Positions 33,961 through 46,205 of a stretch of 64,000 nucleotides of DNA are shown here, one piece after another; positions within the stretch are counted from its first letter, which is position 1; the number at the start of each line of letters is the position of its first letter. The notes under the pieces were generated by a model, which searched no databases, was not told where the DNA came from, and saw nothing but the letters and a program-made list of their open reading frames with translations. The DNA comes from Cyathus striatus (Eukaryota > Basidiomycota > Agaricomycetes > Agaricales > Nidulariaceae), in NCBI GenBank assembly GCA_025738555.1, contig JAOVFP010000002.1:6076001-6140000 (forward strand), in the 5' to 3' direction. The translations under genes and the position numbers were made by a program.

Positions 33961-36815
33961 CATCAGTAAATCAGTGAGAAACTCGCCAATAATTATGTGC
34001 CTTGCAACCAGACACTCAAATTACTCCAGCTCAGGAGTGATTACGAGACATTAGGAGCTCATAATGACTGTCATACGTCATCACGATTGGCTTCCAACAA
34101 TATAAGGTGCTCACTACTTCCCACTACTATTACATTAAGATCGTGATACATCGTAACATACTATAGTTATTATCACAGTATCATGATCATGTTATTACGA
34201 GCAGTACATGAGCATGTTTGCGTCTGAGCGTCACAAAATTCTGGGATTGGGATTATAATTATCTAAAACACACGCACAGAGTGCTCAGGTTGTCGAATAA
34301 TTTGCCTGGGTGCACCTGTTGCCATTTCTAGGTCTAAGAACTAAGGTCTTCTAAAGACTAAGGTCCTGCTATAATTTATTGTCACATCTGGTTTGTTGCA
34401 ACACGAGTAAGTACTTATATTAGTAGTCGGAAGTCCCCATATCCGTGCTTGCTATGTATGGCATCACCGACTCCAAATGTACCGAGGATGTGCCCTAGCG
34501 TGTGCACTCGGACTCGGAGCCCCATGACACTTTACAGCTCCATGACCAAAAGTATTTGTAAGAGTGCTCCACATCTAAAAGCATATAAGCAGGCAGAATT
34601 CCACTGCATTGAAAGCACCACCCCGCTTGAGCCCCAAATTTTAAACCTCGTAAGTACCTTTCTATGTGTGCATAATCCATTTAATCATATCCATATCTCA
34701 ACCACTGCTATGCTGGCTACTTAAACTACTGTAGTAATCCCTATTGTCGTTACATGATAGATTATCACATTGCTACATTATTTGTATATGTAGTATCCAA
34801 CAATAAAATAAAATCTAATGTTGATCTAATGTCCTGACTCCTAATGAACAAGTATTGTTGAGTTCACAATGACATATTATTGGTATTTATGCATCCATCA
34901 TAGTTACAAGCTCCATATAACTACATAATAAAACATAATTCTATGCAATGTTAGATAAACCTATAACATATATGTAACTATAGGCTGAATCGTGATTAAA
35001 CGTCCAGAATTATCAAGTTGAGGGTAACTCAAGATTGATTAAGATCGGGTATGAGATGGTCACGAGATTATGGCAGATTATGTTAATTGCGGTGCATCGT
35101 GATGGGTTTAACATAGGGCTGTATACCGTACCATATACGGTATACGGCCGTATAAAGTACGGGTATTTGACGGGTACGGTCTGCCCGTAAACCGTACCGT
35201 ATTGATTATTTTATCGAGCCCGATAAAACGGTACGGGCCCGTTTACGGTTATGGCCGGTTTTATACGGTATACGGGCAGTAATTTCGCAATTTTTTTTAA
35301 TTAAGCGCAAACTGTATATTTCTGAAACACTAACTAGTACATGAAATTGAGATGTGGCCATAGTATAAAAAGTAGTACAGAACTTACAGCAGTAATATTC
35401 AACAAATTTCACAGAAAAATAACAATGAAGGGATATTCAAATGTATGCCACAATCTCGATGTCTAAAGCTATGAGATTAAAAATGTCATTCATCATTCAT
35501 AAGAAAGGCAACCTGAATTTATAAAGGTTAGGTAGCTGAGATAATAAATACACCAGTGGACTGTGAATTTGGATGGATACAACGAGAGTTAAATTATAGA
35601 TCTTGTATATTAGTACACTCGGAAAAAATTTCTATGCAACGACATGTCCTGAAGGTGGGCTCATGGTAGGCCCACTACAGCTTACTCCTCCATTCGAGTG
35701 GATTCAACAAATATCAATGCATTATTGCACAACTCTCACCCTTGCCATATTATCATATGAAGATTAACAAAATCTGAATGAGCGTGCTACTAAGTAGTCT
35801 GAAATATGCAGTCTGCAACTGTAATACATGCTTAACCAATACTTAACAGTTCATGAATCCCTTGAAATACAATTGAACTGCTGAATATTTAATCACATTA
35901 TGAATTGCTTTGAAAAGAAAACACTGAGGAGTCAGGCCTTCAGGCCTAGTCAAGAGTGCATGTAAAACAATACAAATTGTCAAGTTCCATATCTTGAACA
36001 TTCATTTCAGGTATTATTGAAGTCTGTTCAAATGAAAGAGCACAGGAATACGATTTCAAAACGAGTGGAGGACTATTTGGTTGCAGTGGTGGATGGGAAG
36101 TGGAGTCTGAGATCAATGAGAGGGAAAAAGAATTTATGTATTCAGATCTCGCACTCTTTCTACTACGCTTACAGTGTTATAGGTCGTGTTTGATCCAGAT
36201 TGTCAAGTAAAAGTTCACGTTACTGATATGTATTGGATGGCGAGATCACAAAAGGAAGTAGAGCGATGAATTGTAAAGGAGTAGGTGTGGTTGAGGACCA
36301 AGAGCGAAGAGAGATGTGCGTGTGCCAACAAGCCCCAGCTAGTGGCTAGGCATTCTTGCAGAGATGAGAACAAGTCATGACTGTCTGAACGAGATTCCAT
36401 TCAAGTCCAACAGGCTTCAGGGAAGTAAGTCTCTGTTCATGTTAGTCATATATATACGCAGCAACATTCCAATTTAGATATTAGACAAATATTATAGTAA
36501 TACCAACAAATTGATGTACAGTAACTTGAGCTTTATCGTGTGGCTACCATGAATTTGTAAATTTTCAAGAAATTTTTGCTTAACAATGTGCTATTTTGGA
36601 TCAAATATACCGTACTACCATAAGGTATCGTCATACGGCCGTATTTTTATGGACTCCATACGGACACAGCCATACCGTATGGCCTATCCCAAAATCCTTC
36701 GACGGGACGGTTACGGGACCGTATATACAGCTACTGTATAACCGTACTATACGGTGACGGTGTACAGTCCTAATGGGTTATAACCGCTCACGAGTTGGTC
36801 CAAAATTTAGTGATG
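33961..36815. mobile_element. 2.9-kb DNA element inserted in the right duplication copy
   Basis: Defined by comparison with bases 140-146 of the left copy, where the flanks are contiguous. The ends form an imperfect inverted repeat: CATCAGTAAATCAGTGAG on the left; the right end reads inward CATCACTAAATTTTGG, and both continue to AACTCG. The bases GA flank both sides. No transposase ORF was found. A second inverted-repeat structure (35114-36772) is nested inside. Confidence 0.8.
35114..36772. mobile_element. Nested TIR element rich in tacgg/ccgta palindromes
   Basis: The ends are an inverted repeat: left TAGGGCTGTATACCGTACC, right reading inward TAGGACTGTACACCGTCACC. Both termini consist of dense ccgta/tacgg palindromes (35120-35270, 36605-36765). 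The CAG-type end resembles hAT elements, but no clean 8-bp target duplication was found and no transposase frame is present. The interior is AT-rich. Confidence 0.6.
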
Positions 36816-37170
36816 GATTCAGAGTAAGTGATTGTTCTGATTTGGTTCTGATTCAACTGCGGACCAGTATGGAAAGTCTAACGACCATGCTCAAATGCAT
36901 CAAATATAATTGAGCTCCAGTGTCCGGCACCATGGCTTCTCGGTTAGATATTACAATATTGGTTTCAGAATTTCACTTAAGTGAGACTGAGTGCTTATTA
37001 ACTGAAGCATGGTCATCCAGTAACTACAGTGTGTGCTCATGTAATTATTTAGTTCATTAAGATAGAATAATATATCTCTATGAGCTCCAATATAAGTATT
37101 TGTGCAATGTGGACTAGATGAGCCACTGGCAGACAATATAAGCGATACTATGTAGCACTCATTTTAAGTG

Positions 37171-38389
37171 AACCCGCGCACCCGATCCGACTACAAATTC
37201 ACTTCAGTAGGGCCACCTTTGACATACATACACGATTGACGTCCAGATAATTATTTCATACGTACTATGTCTATCTTACTTTCTTACTCCATAATCCTGA
37301 CATGTACAATATTTACAAATACTGTACACTGTACAACAGTGCTATATGCTTCACTGCCTTCTACTTATCATATGCTTACTCTGACTCTAGAAGTAGCGGA
37401 CTCTCGAACTCATGGTGTACATTACTTATATAATAGCCGTACCATATTCTGTACACCTCAGGTGTTGTATTCGGTGATGGAAGTGACTTTTTGTAAGTAA
37501 GTATACTTATGTACCCTGTACTTTGATTACATACTCTTGGGATTCTTCACAGTAGTATTGGATAGCTTCAACAATATCTTGTCAGTATTGAGTGATCGAA
37601 TAGCATGACACTGTCATTATGTGTTTATAGAAAATACATCAAACAAATTCAGAGAAATCAGCACAGCAGCTTCTAATGTAAAGCCCTGTAAAATAACTCC
37701 CTATAAAAATGTGTCCGGTCTATGAATGGATATGCCGCTATATTTTAGGCATTGATATATCCTACCATCACAGATATCTCTTTTATAATGATCGTTTCGA
37801 CGACTTTATGAGGCTTCGGAAATATCCCATTTTAATTCCCACGCTTTTCTAAGCTTCGTGCATGGCATGTTGTTTGACTTATATTCAACTTCATTTCTTT
37901 TGTAATTAAAATTTTTTTCTCTGCTGTGATTTATGCTCTGTCACTCGTTTGTACTTGGGCCAAAGATAGCTCATATGGCATGACAATGTTATTATCTTGT
38001 TTGATCATACTAATTTCTGAATTCGCGTAGATAACCTTGGGTCTTTATATCACCTTGCTTCGGGTTGGGGTATATTAGGACTTGACCAGATGTGTGGATA
38101 GATGAACAATGGAGGGTAGCGAGGGCTGAAGTTGTGTACATATGTATATGCGCTCGTCTCATATTAGTATATATACATAATATTTTATTTTATTCTGTTT
38201 CTTTTTGATAGCTGCAAGCTTTTTCTTATGTAGTACCAGAATGGATTACTGGAATACTGATTGGGTGGTGGATGTAATCATGTACGCTATGTAGCTTGAT
38301 AGATAGATATACTACAGATATGTTAGTGTGATCATGTACATCTATGGAGATATCATCACGACTATCAGGGTCTATTGTGATCTATGATA
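37171..38389. other. Interior of long-TIR element, non-coding
   Basis: AT-rich, with only one 77-codon ORF (37267-37500) of no recognisable character. No transposase motif. Confidence 0.45.
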
Positions 38390-38934
38390 CCCAGTCAAAA
38401 GTCGCGCAGGTGTGGTCCGGCGACATCCGGAAGTTACAGACGCATCTGACGTTCTGCAATTTCCGGATTTTTCCGGATTTTGTCCTCTTTTCCGGATCGA
38501 AAACAGTTCTCAACAGGTCTTGTCTGACACGATACACATATTCATGTTACAGCAGTTTCAGTTTACTACAGTAATGTACAGGAATTAACAGAATCATCTG
38601 TACACTATGGATTCTCGATAGCACTTAGAAAAAATCCATAATATCCCACCTGAAAGCCATGCTAGGCCCAAGAAAATACAACAGTACAACATACCAAGAA
38701 GCGGAAACCACAGTAAATGGCCAAAACTATTAAACAGAAAATAATTATGAGTATATTGGACAGGCAACTGACAGCTTCTCACCAGAAGTGTCCTAGAAGA
38801 GCGATATTGTCATGGGTTCCTGAAAAAACATGCAAGTATGATGCCATATCAGCGGACAGCGACTCACATTGACCGTTTCTTTTTCACACATGCATCATAA
38901 TCTTATAATAAATCAAGTAAGAAAATATAATAGG

Positions 38935-39650
38935 AGAAGATGAAAAGAACTTACAGTAGGCTTGGCTGGGGCAGCGAAGTGGGGCTTGGAACAGCAGTGG
39001 ACTTTGGGACAACTCGAGGGCAGTAGGCTTATCGTCTAGCTCATGCTGCAGTAGCCAGCTAATAACGACAGCACGATAAGCTTCCATACAATACACAGAA
39101 ATGCACACTTACAATCTTTCTGCCGGGACCGATGATGCTGCGAGCCAGGCGGGAACAAGATACCTGGCTTGCGCAAATCCTCTAGGACAGCAATATGCTC
39201 AGAGCCAGCAGAGAACTGGTAGTTCACCTCGAAGAACATAATCTACCACATAGTCAGCCACGATGATTAAGACCAGATAAAAGAAATGTACTCCGAGACT
39301 GTACATGTCCGCCTTTGTATGATTCCTTGGTCCTCGTTTCCTGGACAGCACTTCTGGCGTAATGTACAAGCGCGTTCTGACCTCTGTTTCGCGTCAGACA
39401 ATGTACAGTAGGCAACGAAGAATACTCACCGAGAGCCATCTCCGCATCTGGAATCGCAACGTGAGGGGATACATCGGAAGGATCAACAGCGGCCAGACTG
39501 GAAGTAGCCAAACCAAAGTCTCCAACTTGCAACCACATCAGCAAGAGGCATCATTGGTAAAGCATAACAACATACCAATAAAGATATCCATGAACTTAAT
39601 ATCCCTATGCAAAAGACATGTTACGGGAACATAAGTTGCGGATATGCCCC
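38935..39650 (-). pseudogene. GCN2-type eIF2-alpha kinase C-lobe fragment (captured)
   Basis: Spliced reading on the minus strand gives HRDIKFMDIFI, VGDFGLATSSLAAVDPSDVSPHV, RTRLYITPEVLSRKRG, HTKADMYSLG, FFEVNYQFSAGSEHIAVLEDLRKPGI and SWLLQHELDDKPTALELSQSPLL. These are characteristic of the Gcn2 kinase domain, which phosphorylates eIF2-alpha in amino-acid starvation. Introns still have usable GT-AG sites. Missing are the N-lobe, the catalytic-loop Asn (HRDIKxxD here), the HisRS-like domain and the RWD domain, so the fragment cannot be an active kinase. It was probably copied from a full GCN2 gene elsewhere, introns included, which argues for DNA-level capture. Confidence 0.85.
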
Positions 39651-39953
39651 TGCCTTTATACCATCTTTATACACTCCTGCCGAACCTGGATACCCACTCC
39701 TACTTGCCTGATAAGAAGCATACCCACTAAGCGCGTCGGGAAAACTCCCAGAAAAAGCACTGGTGGGCGAGTATCCTGAATCGTACACACCAGTGGGTGG
39801 GTTCAGCTTCACAGCATATACACTTTCCCAACGAGGCGCAGAATCTCTGCTTTGACCTGCCTCAGCTTCTTCCTCCCCTGACTCTGCGCGTAATATGGCG
39901 CGTCGAAAGTCATGATGAAGAGTTCCAGAGGGGGGTGGGGAGGGAGGAATCAT
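39621..39953 (-). CDS. Unidentified captured exon
   Basis: A 110-codon minus-strand ORF upstream of the GCN2 fragment. It begins MIPPSPPPSGT, then LRAESGEEEAEAGQ, then a Tyr/Ser/Gly-rich tail (VYDSGYSPTSAFSG). Amino-acid use looks coding. It could supply a chimeric 5' exon to the captured kinase fragment. Family not recognised. Confidence 0.35.
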   Translation of the reverse strand: MIPPSPPPSGTLHHDFRRAILRAESGEEEAEAGQSRDSAPRWESVYAVKLNPPTGVYDSGYSPTSAFSGSFPDALSGYASYQASRSGYPGSAGVYKDGIKAGAYPQLMFP

Positions 39954-41492
39954 CCAGGATTGGATTTGCTGTGCATGTTGTTCCTAGTCCGTCTGAAAGG
40001 TATGTTAGTTAGGTCGAAAGGGGAAGGGGGGTAATTTGTCTAGGATGAAAAGGCTTAGGGGAGGAGGGGGGGAGGGGAGGGGGAGGGGAGGGGAGGACAA
40101 GAGGACAAGAGGCAGAGTGGGGATGGTGGTGGTACAGAAACAAGAGAGGTATCGTCAGTGTTGCGCTGACAGAAGTCGCGTTGTTTGGTCTGGACAAACA
40201 TAGTTACGGCATTGTGCCGATCAAGTGGGTAGGAGCGACACAGCTGCAGTGATGAAGTAGACTGTGAAGAGGATGGAAGGTCGGGTAGGATAAGTTGTGC
40301 ATGTCGTGAACACGATAAAGAAGTCGCAAATAGATAAGATTGAGTTGTTTTATCTGTGTGAAATCAGTTGTTTCCAGCCCTGATCAGACCTCCCCGGAAA
40401 TGCGAGATCTGGCCAGACCAGACCTGCGCGACTTTTGACTGGGTATGATAGGTTAGTGGGTGTCTATACAAGTCTATATATTAAGGACTTGTTTAGCCGA
40501 CTATAGGTGCTATACAGACTATTTAATACTATGTGGCTATGTGTTTTTTCCTGATGAACGACCCTTCCATAATTCTTATTCAGTGCAAAATATATAACAG
40601 TAGCATAGAATGATAAAAGAAGAGCTTAAACAAAAGTTTAGTAATGCTTAACTAATAACGTTACACTTGAATGAAATTGGATTTAACGGCAAAATGGCTT
40701 GAATTCAATTTACTTAATATGAGCGCTGCGTAGTATCGCTTACATCATCAGTTCATCTAGTACGCAAATACTTGCATCCGAGTTCATATAAACATATTAT
40801 TCTATTTCACTGTAACGAATTAAATAATTACTTAAGAACACATGGTTACCGGACGACCATGCTTCAGTTAGTAAGCGCTCAGTCTCGCTTAAGTGAAATT
40901 CTGAAACCGATATTATAATATCTAACCGAGAAGCCGTGGTGCCGGACACCGGAGCTCAATTATATTTGATGCGTTTGAGCGTGGTCGTTAGACTTTCCAT
41001 AGACCAGTGGTTGGTGTGGTAATTTGTTTGTCAACGCCTACATATACAAATAACAAAAAACACTGCCGCGGAGGGCAGCCCCGAGCTTATCTCAGTTACA
41101 GTCCTCCTCTCAGATCCCAACTCGACCTTCTCACGTTTACAACGGTGCTAACAAGCTAATTGCTTGGTTCCTGGTTCCAGGCTTATTTTGGGGGTGGCAT
41201 ATGCTCTGGATCTGACTCCAATCTGACTCATTGTGTTTATATACATAAAGTTATCATAAGGGTTGAGGAAGCCGTTCTATTTTGTCTACTTTTAAAAGAA
41301 GTAACATCACGTTATATGCTTCCCCAAATGGCGACGCATCGATGATTCCCAACTTTCCACTTCCCCAATTTCCCGTCAGTTCAGATCTCATCATTATCAT
41401 GTATAGCGCTCCGCAGCTCCCGCATGCTTTGTCTGAATCACCACGAGCGCTACTCTAGCCCCCCGAGCGTTCTCTAATCTCCCTCCACCATC

Positions 41493-43420
41493 ATGTATAT
41501 CTTTTGGGTTGCAGTGTTAGTGCTGTCTTTCACTACTTTGGGAACTACTTCACAGGTACCATTGAAACATAACGATCATGATGACGAATACCTACCCTTG
41601 GAAAGCGACACAGATCTTTGGAATCTGCACGAGGCACCATTTGAAAACTCTACCTCGCACTTGATCTTTGATACCATAAATTCTCTCCTACAGCACTGGA
41701 CAAACACTCGCTACCGGAACGGTGAGCAACTCTTCCCACAATGAAGAAATTCGCACTGAAATTCTTCCACAAGGCCATACAATTGTCCCAGCCACCATCC
41801 CTGCGGGAACCATCCTATATCATGGGACTTATTTTAACGGTGTCCCTATCAATCCAGAGTGGGTCGCTACTGATGCTGAACATGCTCGATGTTTCTGCTT
41901 TGGACGTGGTACGGCTGACAATAACCAGGGATGTTGGCAGCTTACTCTGGTGGTAAAGAGTCCCTTGAAGATCCTTTATTTCGACGGCAGCAGTGCTGCC
42001 AAGTTAGAAGATGGTCCCATGGACACACAAGACATCTTGCTGTGGGGGAAAAGTAGACCTGATATGTTACTCGCAAAGGATATACGAATTTGCAAGCTAT
42101 GTGACTGGGGTTCGAAGTATGGGATCCATGGGTTCATGAGAATGGAGATGGGCTTGTAAGTGGAGGTTGTCTTTTAATTCATATCTCCAATACTGAATTC
42201 TCGATGCAGCGAGATCATGTTGTGTAACTTCTCCAAGGATGTGGAAGTCGTTTCATTTCTCAACCTCGCAACAGACCTAGTACTTCCTCCCGACATTCTT
42301 CCCGATCCGTCGAACGTCAGCATATGCGAAACTCTAGAAGACCCTCCCTTACCTCAACCAACAAACAGGCCGCGTTTACCTATTCCAAAGAACATACGCA
42401 TGGGAATGGTATTCGACTCGGTGGAGGTTGGAACATGGCACAATTACTATCCAGGGGACACACGCGTCACACTGGACCTCTCCCGTGCCATCTCATTTTA
42501 CGACACCGATTTGTTTCCAAGTTTAGTTCCATTACGACATGGGAAGGAGAGATGGTATCATCGCATAGACGGGCTCAGTACAAAGGATGTCCAGACTCTA
42601 CGAAATCAACTAGACGATATTCTTGCTGAGGATCAATGGGAACATGCGACTTCCGTGGATTGGAGGGCACAGTTCCATGTTATAACAAACCGCTATGCAG
42701 AGCGCCTTGAGATCTTGCGATACATGGTTACGAACATCACAGATACCCAGCGTGCCGCTGACCGTGCTTTCGACCAACTGCGAAAACTGCTTTCACCGTA
42801 TAGACTTCATACAGCTGTTCCAGACAATGCACCGTCGACATCCTCGCGAAAGACACCGAATCATTCATGGGCTGTCCCGGTGTTCAAGCTATGCACAACC
42901 ACTCACACCGACTACCTCTCCAAATTACCCAACTTAACACCATCCGAGAAAATGCTTTTGAGCGCAATGGTAGATGTGAACAAGGAGATATGTCGTGTGC
43001 TAGTCAAGTTGTGGGCTGAAGGAGTAGAACGAGGTTTAGTTCCGTGGAAAGAGATGACGACTTTTGAAGGTGAATTGCGTGAGCTTCTGGATGGTTGGAA
43101 GAATGAGGTAGACATGCTTATGAAGTGGTTGGATTGGAGTGTATGGGCTCGTTGTCCTGAGCCTTGTGGACCTGAGGTACGTCCAATTGAGTCTCCGTTG
43201 GTTTCTACCATATTAATAAGATCCGCAGGAAATGTGCTACATGCCTACATGGCCATTTTTCACTGACCCCTCACCTAATATTCCAGTTCTTCTATCCCCA
43301 GGCAATACTCACATACTTCTCGAGCAGCCATCCCCGAATAAATCGAAGGCCCGACCATGGCTCCGGCCTCAGCCACGCTGCATTCGCAAGATTTCACCAT
43401 ACGACGATATATTTACGTAG
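41493..43420 (+). CDS. Predicted secreted protein, uncharacterised fungal family (copy B)
   Basis: Exons 41493-41721, 41774-42155, 42210-43176 and 43229-43420, each exactly 40121 bases from those of copy A, with all four exon phases preserved; 589 aa. Both copies keep an open frame, the signal-type N-terminus and the LYHGT / EWVATDAEHA / LYFDGSSAAK blocks. Differences from copy A are scattered single substitutions (for example Thr to Asn, Glu to Lys and Leu to Met in exon 3), and none falls in those three blocks. Function is unknown. The retained open frames suggest that both copies may still be expressed or that the duplication is young. Confidence 0.88.
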
Positions 43421-44534
43421 ACAGTATGCGATATACTTGAAATCCGAGGCCATCTAAAGAAATAGGTATAACGTACATTAATACAACCAATGTTCAAATC
43501 AACAGCTAAAAGGTGCAGTATCGAGGGTAACATTGAGCGGGCTTCACTCTGCTTTACACGGGTCCTTCGAGGTGAGAAATGGGGAGGAGGTATCAAAATA
43601 CGAGGGCGGAAGAGGTATTGCGTGTTGGTCACCGCCTGTCTATATATGCTCGTTATCAACTATGCCTATGCAAGCTGTAGCGTAGATCCTGTCAATTACG
43701 TATTGAAGCCGCACTTTCAGAGCTCTGACCACTTTGTCCTTGACCATTTCTTGCAGCAGGAGCTATGCCCATTCCTAGACGCCGCCAGGGTTTCGGGAGG
43801 TATCGTGTACCAGTAAGACAGAAGCATAGTAGTCTTTCTTGGAGTAGGATCGTCAAGATGCACCTGAAATAGAAGGAATACCCAGAAAAAGGTCGAGAGT
43901 TGAGATCTCTAGTACCCAAAAGTGATGTTTCCCGCCTGGAAGCTGCAAGAGGGAAGCGTTCCTGGCTGTGGTACCCATTGCATCGTTTCGGTTCCACTGC
44001 ACAACCCATCCCCCTCCCATCATACATCAAGCACCTACCCCAGCCTAGCCTTCCTCGCCCCTCCAATCCCATATCCGCCGTCCGTATACCCACCAGCACC
44101 TGTAAACCCAGAATTATCAACTATGCCTATGCAAGCTATGGCGTAGCGTATTGCATCCGCACTTTTCAAAGCTCCGACCACCTCGTCCTCGTCCATCTCC
44201 CGCAACAGGAATTATGCCCGTTCCTAGACACCGCAAGGGTTACAGGAAGTCTTGTGGATTGAAGCGAGTCAGGATGCACCTCCGTAACATGCATCCTGAA
44301 GTAGGACGGGTGGCGGGCGATCGAGGAATCATCCTGGAGTCCAGAGTCGGGAGTTGTAACCAGCACTCGAACACCATGTTGTATTTGCAGGCTGGAAGGA
44401 ATGTTCATGGCTGTCGCTCCCCCTGAACGAAATCGGTTGGGACCAAAGCAACCGCGTCGCGTTGCGTTGTATGGTTTCCAGCTCCACCCGGCACCCAGCA
44501 CCCCACAACCCCTCCCCTCCCATACATCAAGCAC
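43421..44534. repeat. Tandemly duplicated CDK8 3'-end sequence (right copy)
   Basis: Equivalent of 3300-4419. The marker tatgcctatgcaagct recurs at about 43661 and 44121, and tail-exon-like sequence lies near 44020-44110. The unit copy structure differs slightly from the left copy (about 460 versus 489 bp spacing), so the array has changed since duplication. Confidence 0.65.
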
Positions 44535-46065
44535 CTACCCCAACCTAGCCTTCTTCCTTGCCCCTCCACTACCATACCCACCGCCTGTATACCCACCGGC
44601 CCCCGTAAACCCAGAACTCCCTTTCCCACCCTGCCCCTGCCCCCCGCCTTGTCCTTGTTGCCCGGGCTGCTGAAGCGCAGAGGCGAGAGGCATCATACTT
44701 GGTGCTTCGTCCTGCGTTATGCGCCTGTGAGGGGGGATTTGGTGCGTTGGAATTGGAGCGAATGCACTATTCGTTGCGTCAGCACGTTAAAAGGAACGAA
44801 GGAGGACAAAAAGAGAAGGACGTACTTCCAACAAGGCTTCGGCTCCTCCTGAAACCACTTATGAAACAGCGCCTGACGGGCCGTAAGCCTATTATCAGGG
44901 TTATACGCAAAGAGTTGTTTGAGGAGGTCGTAGCCTAGTGGCGAACGCACGCGCGAGAGACACCATTCTTGTAATCGGTATGTGAAGCTACTTGTATTAG
45001 TTAAGGAAATGAAAAGATGAAGGGGGACGGACTGGTCGAGTCTTTTCATGTTGGTGTATTCGGGCATGTCGACTAGTCCCGGCCATTCTTTCTCTTGTAA
45101 AGAGGGTAAGTGAGGGAGGGAGGGGGAATAGGCGAAGGGGACGAACCATCTGGTGTACCGAGCACCTCGAAGATTTTTAATAGTTGATCCCTTTGAAATG
45201 GGACGTTCTTCTTTGAATCCAATTTCGCTTCTTCGCCTTTGAATATAGGGCGTAAGCTAGCGAGCTCAGCTACGACGCATCCTACAGCCCAACAATCAAT
45301 CGCCTTATTATAGTGCTTCGCTCCTAGAAGGAGCTCGGGGGCGCGGTACCAGATCGTCACTACGACTTTATCCCCGAGGAAGAGCGGTTGGAGGGGCTGG
45401 TAAATTAGACGCGCGAGGCCTAGGTCACCGATTTTGACGACACCTTGGGATGTTATTAGGATGTTGGCTGGTTTGAGGTCGCGGTGCAGGATGTGCACGC
45501 TGTGGAGGTAGACTAGGCCGTTTAGGAGTTGGTATGTGAGGGATTTGAGGACTGCGCTGGATATGGGGGCGCGGATTGTTTGTGAGTGGTGGTGGATTAC
45601 TTGCTGTGTGGGTGTTAGCAGGTGAGGGGAGGAGGGAGGGGGGACGTACGAGAAAATCATGCTCTGCGTATTCAAAGACCATGTAAATCGATTTGTCTTC
45701 TAGGATTACTTCTTTGAGGGCTACGATATTTTCATGGTCAATCTCCCTGTTCAACTACTCGCGTTAACCCTAGTACATCCTCGATAGACAGGACTCACAG
45801 CAATTTCCCTAATCGCACTCTGCGAAATACCAGTATATGTAACGACATCGCCTTCCTTGTCCGGTTTAAACTTTTTAATAGCATGGATGCGCTCGTCGTC
45901 CAGACTCTGGGCTTTGTATACTCTCCCATAGGTGCCTGAGGAGATGAAGCCGAGGATGTGGTATTTGGAGGATACGGAGCGGTGTGCGAGGTCGCGCTTT
46001 GTGCGGTAGAGGCGCATCGGGTCGTGGTGCAGGAGGTTGGAGTTGTAGTCGTCCAGCAGAGCCAT
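44535..46065 (-). CDS. SSN3: CDK8/SSN3, Mediator cyclin-dependent kinase
   Basis: Six exons: 45799-46065, 45650-45754, 45147-45603, 45033-45093, 44826-44990 and 44535-44766. Introns are 42-59 nt and all phases close, giving 428 aa. Motifs: [11 protein letters not shown] loop, AIKKF lysine, SQSAIRE helix, [11 protein letters not shown] in place of DFG as usual for fungal Ssn3, [14 protein letters not shown] and [12 protein letters not shown]. The tail is Gly/Gln-rich and ends ARKKARLG. With cyclin C this kinase acts in the Mediator tail module in the nucleus. An in-frame upstream extension exists (to 46197), but the start at 46065 matches the start codon kept in the inverted copy A fragment. 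It is the intact parent-type copy in this window. Confidence 0.93.
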
Positions 46066-46205
46066 TTGATGAGGAGGATGGGGACAAAGGATGCTGGGAT
46101 GATGGGATGACGCTGAGGAAGGATCGTGGGAATGTTGCAGACTGAACTGGCTACGCGTGCTGTGTCTGCTCATCGTCTGCAACAGCGACGACTGCATCCA
46201 TCACA
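46066..46205. promoter_or_regulatory. Divergent promoter SSN3 / CHS5
   Basis: Only 140 bp separate the two start codons, so the genes share a bidirectional promoter. The same block, with both start codons, is preserved in inverted form at 5745-5880. No TATA box seen. Confidence 0.7.

Larger units (their letters stand above)
38390..40443. mobile_element. TA-flanked TIR element carrying a GCN2 kinase gene fragment
   Basis: Terminal inverted repeats start CCCAGTCAAAAGTCGCGCAG; the 22-bp perfect core extends with mismatches to about 35 bp. TA lies at both flanks (38388-38389, 40444-40445). Length is 2054 bp. Instead of a transposase it holds spliced fragments of a protein kinase gene and a second unidentified exon, on the minus strand. 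This is the structure expected for capture of host gene pieces by a non-autonomous element. It is nested inside the 36869-41000 element. Confidence 0.88.
36869..41000. mobile_element. 4.1-kb element with about 300-bp terminal inverted repeats
   Basis: The arms are 36869-37170 and 40695-41000 and start ATGGAAAGTCTAACGACC. Insertion is confirmed by the contiguous site in the left copy (ggaccagt followed by ggttgg, about 185-200). Flanking 8-mers are ggaccagt and agaccagt (one mismatch), so an 8-bp target duplication is likely. Arm differences are largely CpG to TpG/CpA, with the left arm the more decayed. No transposase is present; the interior contains a second complete TIR element (38390-40443). 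Long arms recall Mutator-like elements, while an 8-bp duplication suits hAT or KDZ groups. Confidence 0.9.
33822..45755. repeat. Segmental duplication, right copy (with inserted transposons)
   Basis: Homologous segments are 33822-33960, 36816-36868, 41001-45755. They match 1-5650 of the left copy and are separated by two transposon blocks. Unlike the left copy, CDK8 exon 1 and the divergent CHS5 gene are retained. Confidence 0.93.

Noticed and set aside
34449..34724. 91-codon ORF within the 33.96-36.8 kb element
   Set aside because: No transposase or host motif; AT-rich non-coding interior.
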